Shown here: positions 25,202-38,236 of the stretch, piece by piece | Position numbering within the stretch: the stretch's first letter is position 1 | How the letters are laid out: each line of letters begins with the position of its first letter | Assembly (NCBI RefSeq): GCF_025698545.1 | Contig: NC_068575.1 | Location: forward strand, 53,081,980 to 53,145,979 | Direction: 5' to 3' | From: Gossypium raimondii | Lineage: Eukaryota > Streptophyta > Magnoliopsida > Malvales > Malvaceae | Length of the DNA stretch: 64,000 nucleotides | The notes under the pieces: model-generated | Databases searched by the model: none | The model's input: only the letters and a program-made list of their open reading frames with translations | Told to the model about the DNA's origin: nothing | Translations under genes and position numbers: made by a program

Positions 25202-26370
25202 AAGAAGAAAAGATGAAGAGTTCTTACCTTGGAGCCGTCGAAGCTCTTCTTTGCTCCGTCCAAATCGGTGTTGAAGAAGAGAAGCTTCAAGCGGCGGAGA
25301 GAAAAAAGGGGGAAACCCTTAGGGTTTCTCTTGTTCTTATTATTATTATTATTTTGCTGATACAGACTGATTTTTTCCCTTTCTTTTTGAGTCTTAAAGC
25401 AACTGTGAAACGACATCGTTTGTGGCTTGCTTCAGTAGCCTCAAAACGACGTCGTATAAGGCTCAGACCCGATGACCCGATCCGCTTGCAGCTTGACCCA
25501 AGCTTTTTGGTATGGGGAGGGTTATTTATGCTGCAGGTCCTTATTATTTTGCACCATGATTCAATCTCGTCCTTTCTTTTCTATTTATGTCAAGATTTGC
25601 TACTAAATTTCTATTTAATTCTAAATCGATCCTCTGTTTTATTATTTTTATTAGTTTACTACTAGTTTTACTTTACTGTTACTATTATTATTATTTAGCA
25701 TTATTAACCTAAATAACCTTTTATATACGTAATCATATTTTATGACATGTTATTACTTTGAGCTTTTACTTATCATATATTATCATTTAATTTTATAATG
25801 TATCATTCAATTATTTATTATTAATATAATGTAATATGTATACTTTAATGGTTACTTTGTAGTATATTCTTAAGATTCACTTATATACATTTTATGCTTT
25901 AAAGATTTATACAACAATATTTTTATATGATACACCTATATATAATATTATTAATATTTACTTTTATTTTATGTATATATCATTTATTTTCATATCATTA
26001 ACTTTAAGTTGTCTTTTAAATTTATTTATATGTTTTAAACCAATTTCATTTTCTAATCGTATATAATTTATATTTCATAATTTATTGTTGATTTCCTATT
26101 ATATCTTTGTTATTTATTTCCATATACATATAATTTATTACTGGGGATTTCAAATATTTTTGTTTCCCTAATTAACTTTTAATTCATTTACCTTGCCAAT
26201 ATGAATGTTAATATTTGCTTAATGTGGAATATGATTGTTTTTTTTTTTTTGCTTATGGCATAATTTATTCGTATGTGTTAATGATTCTTTGTAACTCACT
26301 AATGTATATTTTAGTTTGTAAATTAGCATTTTCCGATGTGCAATGTTATTTCATCATTTTTTATTCATTC
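24647..26370 (+). mobile_element. Partial LTR (fossil), family of 1146-7934 and 59037-61499
   Basis: Starts TGTACAGCCCATTTTGACCC and keeps the family layout: a GGCTATAAAGG TATA-like box near 25001, paired AAACGACATCGTTT/AAACGACGTCGT motifs near 25408-25455, and 'gacccgatgacccgatcc'. The typical 3' end (GGTGGCGACTCCC...GACA) is not found in this area, so the copy is truncated. An (AT)n run lies at about 25164-25195. Confidence 0.6.
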
Positions 26371-28782
26371 AAAAGATTACAAGCAAAGAAGGGTCACGCG
26401 GTCGTGTCCCAACTTGTGTGTCCACCTGTGTGTATATTCGAAATAAGGTCATGTGCTAGACCGTGCAACTCATTGACTTGATACACACGGTCGTGTCTCA
26501 AACCGTATGCCAGACCGTGTGAAACTTGCACCTAAAATAAAAAGCGACACACGGCCGTGTGACATCCCGTGTCCCAAGCCATATACTCCAAAATTAGCCT
26601 CTAAAACAAGCTATTACAAAACCAAACCTTGCCCAAAAAGCTACTCTATTTGAACACGCAATCAATGGACCCAAACACACCTCAAACATTCATAAACATA
26701 CCAATTAAAACAACCTAAGTCTTCTAACCAATATGCCAATCAAAGGCACCTTATTTCATACCAAAACAAAATCAATTAAGAACAAAGTAATAATGCCACT
26801 TCTCAATCACAAAACTTAGGTAAAATAGCTACCTAATGTAAACCATTATCATCCCATATTACCATTCAAAATAAGCATACCAAAATAACCATTTACATAT
26901 ATAAATTTTAACATGTACAAGTCAACTATACCATATATGCATATAACCGTTTACAAAAGTAACCAAAACACAACAAAAGTATAAATGAAATTAAACCCTG
27001 TATATTAAGCCTTATACATGCTATTTATAACCAAAGCCAAAATATTTAAAAACTACCAAGGTGATTTCAAGATAGTGTGATAAGACTCCGATAGGGTTCC
27101 AACTGATCGAGCTTCCAATAGACTACAAATCTGATAGGGTTCCAACTGATCGAGCTTCCAATAGACTACAAAACAGAAGAAATACAACTATGTAAGCATT
27201 AATTGCTTGGTAAGCTCGCTTAAGATTAACTTCAACTTACAGAACATCAATTGATAAACCATTCACCCAAGTTCATTTCAACATTTAAACATTATACCTT
27301 CCTATCCACCATAATCCACATGGTTAATAACCAACATATAAACATAATATCTATGTGATATAGCATATAATAGGAAATGAATTTCCATAATTCATCTTTT
27401 CCATCACATGATAAAAACTAACCATTAACATTTCATAAAGTCATGAACAACAGATAATTGTAAACATGACTTTCTTCAACTTTTACTTACCTGTTGAGCT
27501 TAATAGAATCACAACGGTTATCTGATTCACAACACTGGCACGAAGCCTGCTAGGCTCAAGGCCTGAATTGTTACACCGACACGAAGCCTACTAGGTTCAA
27601 AACCCAATACATGTCTCCAATATAACTCAATTTCCATCAATCAACAAAATTGTAAACACAACCACCATGAATAATTGAATAGAACAATTAGCTAAGAATT
27701 TAATATAAAAATTTGTATAATACGAGCTTACCTCGATAACTATGGTTGCAAAAACAGAGTCGAATGCTAGTCCAAAGCTTTAGTTTTTCCCCGATTTAAG
27801 TCCGATTGTTGCGTATCTTGATCTAAATAATATTTCATTTAATTAAGTACTTCAAATAACTTCAAACATTCAATTCAAACCTATAATCCAAATTAATCAA
27901 AAATTACAAATTACTCCTAATATTTTAATCTTTATACAATTTAGTCCATTGGTTTATAACTTGCAAATTTACCATTTTTAATTAAAACACATATTAATCA
28001 TTTTCCCTCTAGGTTTATATTAACCCACATTCTCCCCAAATTCACAAAATATACATGGAAATTTACCATTTTAACAAACAAATCTCAAAACCTTAAATTC
28101 ATTAAAAATCTTATAACCAAACATGTTGATTTAACAATCAAATTTAACTATCTATCAATTAACTTCCCAAATACATAAAATGCATCCATAGCAAGTCCCT
28201 CAACCATTAACAACTTAACAAAATAACCCCCGGGCTAACTAGATTAAGCTAAAACAAGCTCGAAAACATAAAAATCACTAAAAACGGGACTTGAATACAT
28301 ACCATGCAAATTGATTTAAGCTTGTCGGAACCTAAAGCTAAACAATGGTGTTTTTTGTTGTTGTTAAATTCGGTGGAGAAGAAACAATTAGAAATATGGC
28401 ATTGGTTTGTTTTATTTAGATTAAACTTTATTTATTTATTCACTATTTTACCCTTAGTTAATAACTTACAAAATGACAAAAAAATTAAACTCATAATGGT
28501 ACATTAACTTTTCATATGGTATAAATATAATCTAAGTCCATTAACTTTCATTTCTATAGCCATTTAACCTATTTAACTAATAGAATCTCACTTTCACAAC
28601 ATTTACAATTTACTCATTTTTAATTAATTAACCATTTAAACTTCAAATTTTCTTAACAAAAATTTAATACGACTTTATAATAATCCTATAGACATTAACT
28701 AAACATTAAAATATTAACTCACTCGTCGGATTCGTGGTCCCGAAACCATTGCTTCTGACACCACTGAAATTGGATTGTTACA
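26370..28782 (-). mobile_element. Ty3/gypsy-like LTR (fossil), reverse orientation
   Basis: On the minus strand it starts TGTAACAATCCAATTTCAG at 28782 and proceeds through a 'gtggt...gaaaccacgaatccgacgag'-type start (seen here as actcgtcggattcgtgg near 28721). Repeats of the CACACGGCCGTGTG type lie at 26390-26580. It has the look of a long LTR, about 2.4 kb, with no coding region. The far end is not defined exactly. Confidence 0.55.
27090..27175. repeat. 43-bp tandem duplication inside the reverse LTR
   Basis: The text starting gatagggttccaactgatcg repeats with a 43-bp period (27090-27132 and 27133-27175) without visible change over 40 bp. Confidence 0.8.
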
Positions 28783-31700
28783 CTAGGAACGTGCCAGAAA
28801 TGCGGTGAATGGGACATTATGCATACAACGGATGTTTTCAAAAAAAAATTGGTGTTTAGTAGGACTACGCACTAAGAGTCTATCTTTTTTAAACTGGTGT
28901 TTAGGAAACTGTTGGGATGTGGATGAGATGGGAGAAATGTATGGAGAATTTGAAATGATATGTGATTTGCCTCCGGCAGGGCATGAAAATGCAAACTGTG
29001 AAAGGCAAATTCCCGACCTTGCAAGGGTACACGTTAGTGTTCAAATTAACAAGGAGGATTTGCAGAGGTTTGGTTGGATATGTAAATACTGGCTCTACGG
29101 AGCAATATCATGTATATGAAACCGTAGCTTTTCAAAGCGTTAAATGGATCAGAAGCTAAGACAAGGGTCCATGACTATCCATGCAAAGCATGCATGTTTT
29201 ACGTAAAAGCGTTTGCACATGAATGGTGCTTAAATGATGGGTATCCGCGTGATATGTGTTAATTGTGATAAGTATCCGCATGTGAACTAAATCTGATTGA
29301 ACTTTGAAATTTGCTTGTGATTTGAAATCAGAAATAGATGATGTTCGCGTGTAAATTGAAATTATAGTAATTCGTACTTAAAAGCGGACAGTATTCGCCA
29401 AGGAACAATACTCATTTTACGTTATGATTCAGCCCTCGAGTTGTACACATTTATAATGTTGCATCCGTGTGTGAACTGTTTGATGATATCCATTGCTTAT
29501 TTATTTAACCTAATTTCATTTCTTGAAATCTTGATCAGAAGGTCAGCCAGTTACTTTGGAACTCATTAAGTTCATTTGAACTTACCTAGTTTCCTCTTAC
29601 CATTTCAGGTTTGGTAAAAAACTGCGGACTCAGCCAGACCCTATGGACTTGTTGTGAGCCATTCATTAATTAGTTTGTAACATGTATATCATACGGGGTG
29701 GCCTATAGTATTAGCCTCTTTTGTTAGAACAATGTATAAATTATTTTGGGATGTTTCTTAAAAGAATAGTTTGTATTAATTGAATGATAGTACTTCGCCA
29801 AAGAATTTCCTTTTAAGTCACATGTGTTCTAGCGTACATTTATTTTCCCTTGATTTTTGCTCTAAAAATTATAATATGCCAAACGACATTTTTAAGACTA
29901 TTTTGCTTAATTGTATTTATTAACTTAACTTCTGAAACCTTTGTTTTTGTCGTTCTGAGATGATATATGTTTTCCATAATGGTTATGATCAAGCCATCCC
30001 ATTATCTTTATTTCAAAGATGGTTTAATAGCAATTAAAGGCCTCAATTATTTCGTTAATCAAATTTCACTCTTTATAACACCTTGTAAATTAGTCCCATA
30101 TTATAATTAACAACCGATTTAATTTAATTCCACATTAAAATTCGATCCTAAAGTTTTTTATTCAACACATTTATTTGATTCAATTTTTTAATTAATTTGA
30201 TTTAATTAAAATTAACCTTAAACTGAAATTTCTGATATCAGATGGTTAGTGTATAAAAACCGCGAAGCCACATAATTATTTTGTTCCTGAACCATGGAGT
30301 GGAGGCGTGCGATTTCGTTGAAAGGGGAGTGTTGCTTGTCAAATGGTTTGCCGAGGATTGGGGCTTCTCTCTCGCCCACCGAATTGTGAAGTCAAATTTA
30401 TAATCTCTCACCAAAGAATGCCATAGTCTTGGATTTGGCACAGCCAACTTTGTGGTACAAGGTTGGATTTTAGTAATTTAAAATTAATGATAGTAATTTC
30501 ATATTTTGAAAAAGAAAGTTATTTTGAGTGGATAATATAATATTACACAGATTAAGATTTCACAAACTCTTGTTATACTAAAAAAAAATCATAATTTATG
30601 GATAATTTTGATATCACATTTTTAAACTAATTTTACTTCATTTTTAATTATTTGATTTATTTTCCTTAACTATATTAATATTATCTATTACATTCCGCCA
30701 AAATATTAATTTTATAACATAAAATTCTGATTGAAATTCAAGGGAAAAATGAGAATTTCGATTTTTAAAACAAAAATAATTAATTTAATTTGAGATCCCA
30801 AACTTAAAAATCTAAAGCTGTGCAGGTAGTGCTAAAAGAAAATAGGATACGTAACATACAGGCATACCCAAGAGCCGATGATTGGCGGAAACTTGAAAGA
30901 CCGAAAGCGACTTCTTATGGTAAGATGAAATGAATTTGAATATGCCTGACAAACGTGCCTCATCCCATTGCCATTGGGAGTCTTACAATTACACCTCCAT
31001 TTTCTAATGTCACATTTGATTTTAAAATCTACATATATATATATATATATATATAGTTGTGATTGATGATTTAAGCTTTTAAGTCAACATACAACTGTCA
31101 ATGAAGTTTTGGACATTCTGATTATAATAATTAAAAATTAAATAAATGATAAATGGACCTAGAGGCTGCAATGGGTTATTACAAATAATAATATATTGTT
31201 TGTAAAACATTTCACAAGCATTTTCACAATATATGTTTTTATATATAATAAGCATAATTATAAAAATACTTTAATAGTTATGGATTTTGGGTTTGAATTC
31301 TTAACATTTTTAATGTTATGATATTTTCAAAATCAACCCTGACATTCCATTAAACCTAGGTTGATTTATGAAATAATCGTAATTTTGATATGTTAATCCA
31401 AGAAAAAAAAGTTAAAGGCTCAAACCCCAAAACCTATAAACGTTAAAGGTTACTTTTTACAAGTATACTTATATAATAAATAATAAAAAGGCTGTAACGG
31501 GTTGAAAGTTAAAATCATTTGTTTTTCAAGTAAGAGTATTGGAAGCAAGTTTTGAACCTTTGCATGGCTGTAGAAGACTTAGCCGCTAATAGCAGGTGTT
31601 GACTAAATTTGTATTTTAAAATATTTTGAAAATTTTGAATAAATTTAAAATATCGAGGGAAGTTAGGAAAATTTTGAAGAGAGATTTGAATAAATTTGTA

Positions 31701-31900
31701 TTTTTTATAATTTTATTTTTTAACAATTTATATTTAATTTTATCATTTACTAACTTAAAATTATATAAAATTTAAAAGACTAAAAATTAAATTTTACCTT
31801 TTAAAGGGTCGAGACCCTTGCTAATTCCCCTCCATCCACCCCTGCTTAAGAGGATACATTCATATTATTTGGAAGGAATGTAATAATAGGTAATTTAAGA
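28783..31900. other. Repeat-like and AT-rich intergenic DNA, no gene supported
   Basis: From 28800 to 29900 the text is LTR-like ('cctcttaccatttcaggttt' near 29593, GTATAAATTATTT near 29732) but has no clear ends. An (AT)n run is at about 31025-31053. Short frames at 28805-29119 and 30238-30447 have no recognisable domain. Confidence 0.4.
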
Positions 31901-33960
31901 GTTTACAAATGAATGTGGGTTAGTATCACTTTAAGTCTATTGTTGTTAATATAAAAGACATAATTAAAATGCGCTTATCTTTTATTTAAACATTTTATAG
32001 AAAAAGGGCTAGTTGGTAAAATAATTAATAGGCATTATTTGAATGCAATACAAACTGATTTGTACAGTTCTAAAGACCATGTAAAGGTGATTTTTAGTAG
32101 GTGTTTTTCTTCTTGGATAATAAGATAAAATTAACCAAATAATAATAAGGTGAGTGTTTTATTATTATTTCATAAGCAGTTTTAAAAAATTAGAATGTGT
32201 TTTTTTTAATTGAACAAAATAAAAATAATAATAATAAATCATTGTAAAAGGAAAAACTAAGGCTTCTTCTTTTGAAACGTTTGGGCTTTAAATGTGGGTT
32301 AATATTTAATGAGACTTTAAATGGGATGTTGATTTGTTAAACCCAAACAAAGGAGGAGATTAGGCGACCAAAATGTGTTGAGTATCTCCCTGGTTAAATT
32401 AAATTATGAATTCGTTTCCTTTTAGTAGAATTTTTTGTTTATACTATATTTAAAATATACCAACTTCGTGAATTTATAGACAAACTATATAATTTTGAAT
32501 AAAATGCAAAAGATTATAAGCTTTCTTAGAGCTGCTCAAGATTAGACATTCATTTTAACATTATTCTCTCCGGCTCTTAAAATAATGTAATATTATAGGA
32601 GTTGATGACGTCGGAGAATCCATGTATAAAGCTGAAACTCCCATTGGAAAAAAGGTTATCTACTGTGCTACTATTACAAGGTTGAAGATGAAGGGCGCTT
32701 AATCAGTAGGACAAAATTGAATATAATCTTTCAGATTAGGAGAGTAAATTCTGATGTCGCAAATCATATTCATTTGGAAAAGACTTAGCTAGTGGCGTCT
32801 CCCGCATTAGTTGGTAGGCTGTCAATGAAGCTTCAAGGTCTTCACCTTTATCCGAAACAACAAATACGAGGGAATGGTAATTTTGAACCCGGGCAGCTAA
32901 CTGTGCCTATCTTAGCATTCAATACCACCTTATCTTTTGCATGGCGGCATCCACATGATTTAACATTTCCTATCTAATCATTAAGTTGCAAATTAATACA
33001 GGTTGGAATTTGATTAATTAACTTTTTAGGGTTTATGTCGACCATAAGATAAATGCATGAAGTTTAATGATTGAATGTTTTGGTGTATGCTATATATGTA
33101 CCATGTACGTCCAATATCTCATCTGTTGATAAAAAGTATCATAAGCCCTTTGTATTAAGAATTAAATTGCACCTCACCTCATTTATTTAAAAATAAAAAA
33201 TATATGTTGAATTAAAAGACTAAAATAGTCTTTCGGTGAAAAAGTACATTCACTTCTACTTTTAAAAACTAGTCTTTTAGGTCGATAAAATAGATCGACA
33301 TTACATTAATCACGTCGGTTTTAATAGTTCAAATAGATGAAATTCTTAACAAAATGATCCATTCGCTTATTAATTTAATGTACAGAGATAAATTTACCCA
33401 TATTTTAAGTAAAAAATCAAAAATAATTTCACTTCTAATACAAATTAAGATTTCAGTAATACTTCTACACTCCTCTGTAGAATATTATGCAATGAGTGGA
33501 ACAGTGATTTTAAGACCTGGATCATATTAAAAGAGAAATAAAAGATCCATATGATATATTTCAATAATAATAATAAAGGGTTGATATCAAAAGATGTCTA
33601 AACGCCAACTAATTAAGAAAGTCCAACTCGAACGTCTGAAGTAGTACTGTTGGGCCATTAGCGATTGATTAGAAATGATAGGATGAGGAATGGGCAGGCT
33701 TACACGTCAACTTTAACCACGATAATTACCAGCTGCACCTAGAAATCCATTTGTTCAACCTACTCCTTTTCTCATATGTCTTTGTCATCTATCTCCTGCG
33801 GTTTGGAAAATACTGCTTTCATGACAGTACACGATTCCACGGATTTTTTGCAACATTTAGGTTCAGGTTTATTAGGCAGCCCTTTATTGCAATAATGCAA
33901 TAGTTATCCAACATTAGGCTCTTATGTTCATTGCTGATTACGTCTAAGGACTTCCTAGCA
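31900..33960. other. Upstream region of the EXORDIUM gene, no gene seen
   Basis: AT-rich, with small unsupported frames only. The proximal promoter of the EXORDIUM gene lies at its right end. Confidence 0.45.
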
Positions 33961-33961
33961 T

Positions 33962-33996
33962 CTATAAAAAGGACGTCCCCTTGGCCTAGCTATAAA
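33962..33996 (+). promoter_or_regulatory. Two TATA boxes before the EXORDIUM gene
   Basis: TCTATAAAAAGG begins at about 33961 and GCTATAAAACCC at about 33989. The first lies about 70 bp before the ATG at 34033, consistent with a short leader. Both show that the in-frame ATG at 33931 is upstream of the transcript. Confidence 0.65.
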
Positions 33997-34032
33997 ACCC
34001 ACCATCTCCAATCTGCATATTTCAATCGAGAA

Positions 34033-34995
34033 ATGTCCACCATGTTTTTGAGATCTCTGCTATTGCCTCTCATCTGTGTCTTGGCCCTGGCTACATGGTC
34101 ACACGGGATGAGCCGAGGGCAACAGCGACCTTCCTCTTTAGACGCTGCATCCAACACACTCCAATACCATGGAGGCCCTCTCTTGACCAAGCCGAATGGC
34201 ATTAACGTTTACCTCATATGGTATGGAGGGTTCTCTCTGAAAGACAGAAACTCCATAACTGATTTCTTCGCTTCCTTCGCGAGCCCTGGTCGTCGCCAAG
34301 GACCCTCGGTTTCGACATGGTGGAGAACGATCAGTACATACAAGGATAAAACTGGGAAACCTGTTTCCGACACTGTTAGACTTGTCAAACAAGTTGGTGA
34401 TGTATATTCTTCGGGGAAAACCCTGAAGCGCGCCCAATTAGCCAACTCTGTGAAAAGCAAGATAGAGAGCAAAATCTTTCCATTAGACCCTAATGGAATT
34501 TACTTGGTTTTGACTGCTAAAGATGTTACAGTAGAGCGGTTCTGCATGGGATCATGCGGTTTCCATGACAGCATATTAGTAGGGGGATCAACTCGAGTGG
34601 TTTTCGCACACGTGGGAGACCCTACAGTCCAATGCCCTGGTCTTTGTGCTTGGCCTTATGCTCTGCCGGCTTATGGTCCTCCAGGCCCAGCCTTGGTGGC
34701 ACCTAATGGAATTGGAACCGATGGCATGATCATAAACATCGCCACCCTACTTGCAGGGGCTACCACTAACCCCTTCAAGACCGGTTATTTTCAAGGGGAC
34801 GCGTTGGCACCATTGGAGGCTGTGACAGCTTGTCCTGGAATATTTGGCGCTGGAGCTTATCCAGGGTATCCTGGAGCTTTGTTGGTGGATAAAATGAGCA
34901 AAGCTAGTTATAATGCATATGGTGCTAATGGTAGAAAATTTCTTCTTCCAGCCACCTGGGACCTCATTAGGTTGAATTGCAAAGTTATCACTTAA
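34033..34995 (+). CDS. EXORDIUM / phosphate-induced protein 1 (PHI-1) family protein
   Basis: A single exon of about 320 residues. Residues 1-25 (MSTMFLRSLLLPLICVLALA, then WSHG) form a signal peptide. Family blocks follow in order: LQYHGGPLL, INVYLIWYGGFS, STWWRTISTYKD, YLVLTAKDVTVERFCMGSCG, DPTVQCPGLCAWPYALPAYG, GTDGMIINIATLLAGATTNP, TACPGIFGAGAYPGYPG and NAYGANGRKFLLPATWDL. EXORDIUM proteins are apoplastic and linked to brassinosteroid-dependent and carbon-limited cell growth; the precise role of this member is inferred. The start is set by the TATA boxes just upstream and by the signal peptide. Length is typical, and there is no intron, as usual for the family. Its 3' half is repeated at 37790-38236. 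Confidence 0.95.
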   Translation: MSTMFLRSLLLPLICVLALATWSHGMSRGQQRPSSLDAASNTLQYHGGPLLTKPNGINVYLIWYGGFSLKDRNSITDFFASFASPGRRQGPSVSTWWRTISTYKDKTGKPVSDTVRLVKQVGDVYSSGKTLKRAQLANSVKSKIESKIFPLDPNGIYLVLTAKDVTVERFCMGSCGFHDSILVGGSTRVVFAHVGDPTVQCPGLCAWPYALPAYGPPGPALVAPNGIGTDGMIINIATLLAGATTNPFKTGYFQGDALAPLEAVTACPGIFGAGAYPGYPGALLVDKMSKASYNAYGANGRKFLLPATWDLIRLNCKVIT

Positions 34996-35299
34996 AAGTT
35001 TCCTCGGAATAAGCTCTACCCCTGATTTGTGACAAAACTATTAAAACTAGGCTTAAAGCCATGTAGAACCCCGTTGAAGCTTTTAGTCCTTCTGTTTCTT
35101 CAAATGAATTCTCTCTGTTTTTGTCAAGTGAAAAATCTACATATTTTGTACTTCCACATAAAGAAATGAAATGATTGTAAAGAAGTACGTTTGTATCACA
35201 AATGAAGGGAAAAGAAAGATAAGGTTGTTCATAAGGTGCAGGTCCAATCACGTTTTGTTGTCATCTCTTTTATTCTTCATTGAACTTTCCTCCTCACAA

Positions 35300-37358
35300 A
35301 ACGAGGGAGGCTTTCAATTCGCTACCCAATCAATACAGCCTTGATTTGACGCTTCCATTTTATACGCAAAATAGGCTTCCCTGTTGGTAATGGGAAGTTA
35401 AGCAAACTGCCGACTCCAAATCCCACATTAGAAATTGGAACAGTCATTTGGATTGATGATATTTTAGCCATTATCAAATAAAACAGTCATTATAATGCAT
35501 CGTAGCAAACTATAATTAAAATTAACTTTACATAAAACTAAAATATATCCAAATTCAATTATAAAATGAAGCCTTTACACATTATAAAATTCAAAAATAA
35601 ACTCGTTAATATTACTATAAATCACTTTATTCGTCACGAATACTAATATTTCATCCGTAATGTCTTCAAATTTTAAACACATATATATGTTCCATAATGC
35701 ATTGGTTTGTGGGATGGGATGAATATCATTCCTTCCAAAGATCTACAATGAATTTACCAAATTTATTAATTTAGTCCTGAAAAATAAAGCAAGACACTTT
35801 ATTCGCGCAACAAGAAGAAGGAACAGTGACATGATCCATTTGGAGTAGATGTTGCCGCAGTCAGACAACGTGTTGTGCATTGTGGTCAAACGTTTTACAA
35901 TCATGTTAAAGATATATATGCCTCCATGCTAATAGATTTCCAAATTCCATCTCGCAAGCCAACGAAAACAGACAGGCAATGGGCTAATATCCGTCTCCAT
36001 AACTCGAAAGTACGGTGAAAACTTTTTGTGGTATTCAAGACGTTTAAGACCTCAAATTAATTTGTCAAAATAGTTCAAAACGACAATGGCAATCGTCTCA
36101 CTCTGAGAACAAACCAAATGATGGCTTTGCGCGTCAACTCACTTAACCCTAACTTTGATGTCTCATCCACTTTTCTTAAACATGGATAGTCAAGTTATGA
36201 ATTAAAAGAAGTATTTACTCGTTACCAAACAAAGTTTTACGTACTTCGAGGTTTGACCGAATTGTAGAGACTGTACTCCTCACCAACTAAAACAACGGAG
36301 CAACGCACCTAGGGTCCAAATAACCCCCCATCTTTCCATTAGTTTCAGTGCAATTATCTTTACTTTTTACTCTCACAAATACCAAAGCTATCGTGACGAA
36401 AATAGGTGAAAAATAGCTGCCTCCACATTCAACTCCCTTAAAGCCAAAGCGGTGCTGCAACCCCCTCCGTCCTGTCCTGTTCATGCATCCTCCATTTTTT
36501 TATTTGTTTAAATCATTCAGTTAAATTTCATTTTCAATATTCTATATTAATTTTAGGGTTTAACTTTTAAAATTATATTAACGAAACGATTTTGATGAAG
36601 TATCAAAATATTTTTCATCAATATTTTTAAAATATCAATCTCTCAAGTAAATAAACATATTTTAAAAAAAAGTTTATAAATATTTTATTTGGAGTGATTT
36701 TTTATTTTTTGCAAAAGAGGAGCCAACCACCATGCATAAACAGCTTGTAATCCTTTATATATTTGGAAGTGTCCCTATCCTCACTCAGCAGGATAGTGTT
36801 ATCTATACTCTTTTGTCAAGGTATTTTAATAATCCACAATTATTTTAAGTAAGATAAGATTAACACGTGATTTCATTTCTTAATATATAATAACATAAAG
36901 AAATGGAAGAAAGAGATCTCGACCTCACAGATTCCTCCAACTTAATTTCTTCAAAATTAGGTAAAATGCTAATTTTAAATTCCATTTAGTCCATTTTAGA
37001 AATTTTCAAACGATTTGATTTTCGGTATTTTCATAAACTTTGAATTTTTAATTTATTTTAATAAAATATTTTCTAAAATTATTATATAATTTGTCTCCTC
37101 AACTTGTTTAAAAGTATCTAATTGGAATCTAATTTTTTTTAAAACTTAATTAATACCTAAACTTGTATTTCGTTATCCAAGTCACTAACATAATTAATTT
37201 GCGCTAACGCGACACTAATAACCAGTTCGATGGAGACATATGACAACCTCTCAATATGCCATGTGGCAAAGCATAAATTAAAAAAAATATTTTTGAAGTT
37301 TTATTAATTTATATATTTTAAAGACTTTAATTTTTTTATTTTATACCTGCCACATGAC
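35300..37358. other. EXORDIUM downstream intergenic DNA
   Basis: AT-rich sequence with no credible gene. The frame at 36287-36484 has no recognisable domain and merely recurs with the duplication at 39532-39729. A hAT-type MITE begins at 37359. Confidence 0.5.
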
Positions 37359-37786
37359 TAGACCTGCTCATGGGTTGATCAACCCGGCCTGGCCTAAAGG
37401 CCCGCCCTAGAAATGAGAGGGTTTGGGCAAAAATATAGTCCCGAAAAATAGACTTGGCAAAAAATAAAGCCCGTTTTAAAAACAAGACAGGTATCGAGTA
37501 AGACATTTTGTCCCGAGCCCGGCCCTGCCCGAATTCGCTAAATGACAAAAAAATCTACTTTTTCTTTTTTATTATTTTAATGATATTTTCTTATTTTTTC
37601 TCCTTATTTTGCTATCATTTCACTATTATTTTGCTACTATTTTGTTGTTATTGTTTGGCTATTGTATAACACTTGTTTTATTGTTAATTTTGTTATTATT
37701 TTAAAGACATTTTCTTGCTAAGTTACATCTATCTTAGTATTATTTAAGTATAAATTTTTGTAAATTTTATTTTCAAATTGTTCAAA
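37359..37786. mobile_element. Left part of a hAT-type MITE (duplicate of 43177-43821)
   Basis: Starts TAGACCTGCTCATGGG after CACATGAC and matches the left two thirds of the complete element at 43177-43821. It is cut by the duplication junction at 37786. Confidence 0.75.
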
Positions 37787-37789
37787 ATT

Positions 37790-38236
37790 GGGATCATGCG
37801 GTTTCCATGACAGCATATTAGTAGGGGATCAACTCGAGTGGTTTTCGCACACGTGGGAGACCCTACAGTCCAATGCCCTGGTCTTTGTGCTTGGCCTTAT
37901 GCTCTGCCGGCTTATGGTCCTCCAGGCCCAGCCTTGGTGGCACCTAATGGAATTGGAACCGATGGCATGATCATAAACATCGCCACCCTACTTGCAGGGG
38001 CTACCACTAACCCCTTCAAGACCGGTTATTTTCAAGGGGACGCGTTGGCACCATTGGAGGCTGTGACAGCTTGTCCTGGAATATTTGGCGCTGGAGCTTA
38101 TCCAGGGTATCCTGGAGCTTTGTTGGTGGATAAAATGAGCAAAGCTAGTTATAATGCATATGGTGCTAATGGTAGAAAATTTCTTCTTCCAGCCACCTGG
38201 GACCTCATTAGGTTGAATTGCAAAGTTATCACTTAA
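37790..38236 (+). pseudogene. Truncated second copy of the EXORDIUM gene (3' half only)
   Basis: Corresponds to codons 172-320 of the gene at 34033-34995, with no promoter, signal peptide or first half. A run of five G in the full gene (GTAGGGGGATC) has four here, which shifts the frame; the remainder reads in the correct frame from 37838 to the stop at 38236. The rest is nearly identical to the full copy. It may be an assembly duplicate and not a real second locus. Confidence 0.85.

Larger units (their letters stand above)
34547..37786. repeat. Duplication block A: EXORDIUM 3' half and downstream DNA
   Basis: This block matches 37789-40317 nearly base for base (from EXORDIUM codon 172 onward), and its later part (from 35974) matches 41801-43610. 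Differences are mainly lengths of A, T, C or G runs. It ends in a junction where 'caaattgttc' continues into the EXORDIUM coding text instead of 'gaaaatatttatttt', which follows in the other copies. Confidence 0.9.

Noticed and set aside
24660-25665. Several frames of 90-150 residues
   Set aside because: They fall in an LTR whose other copies do not keep these frames open.
30238-30447. 69-residue minus-strand frame
   Set aside because: No recognisable domain, no splice or promoter support; surrounding DNA is repeat-like.
33931-34032. Upstream in-frame start of the EXORDIUM gene
   Set aside because: It lies before the TATA boxes, and the signal peptide begins at 34033.
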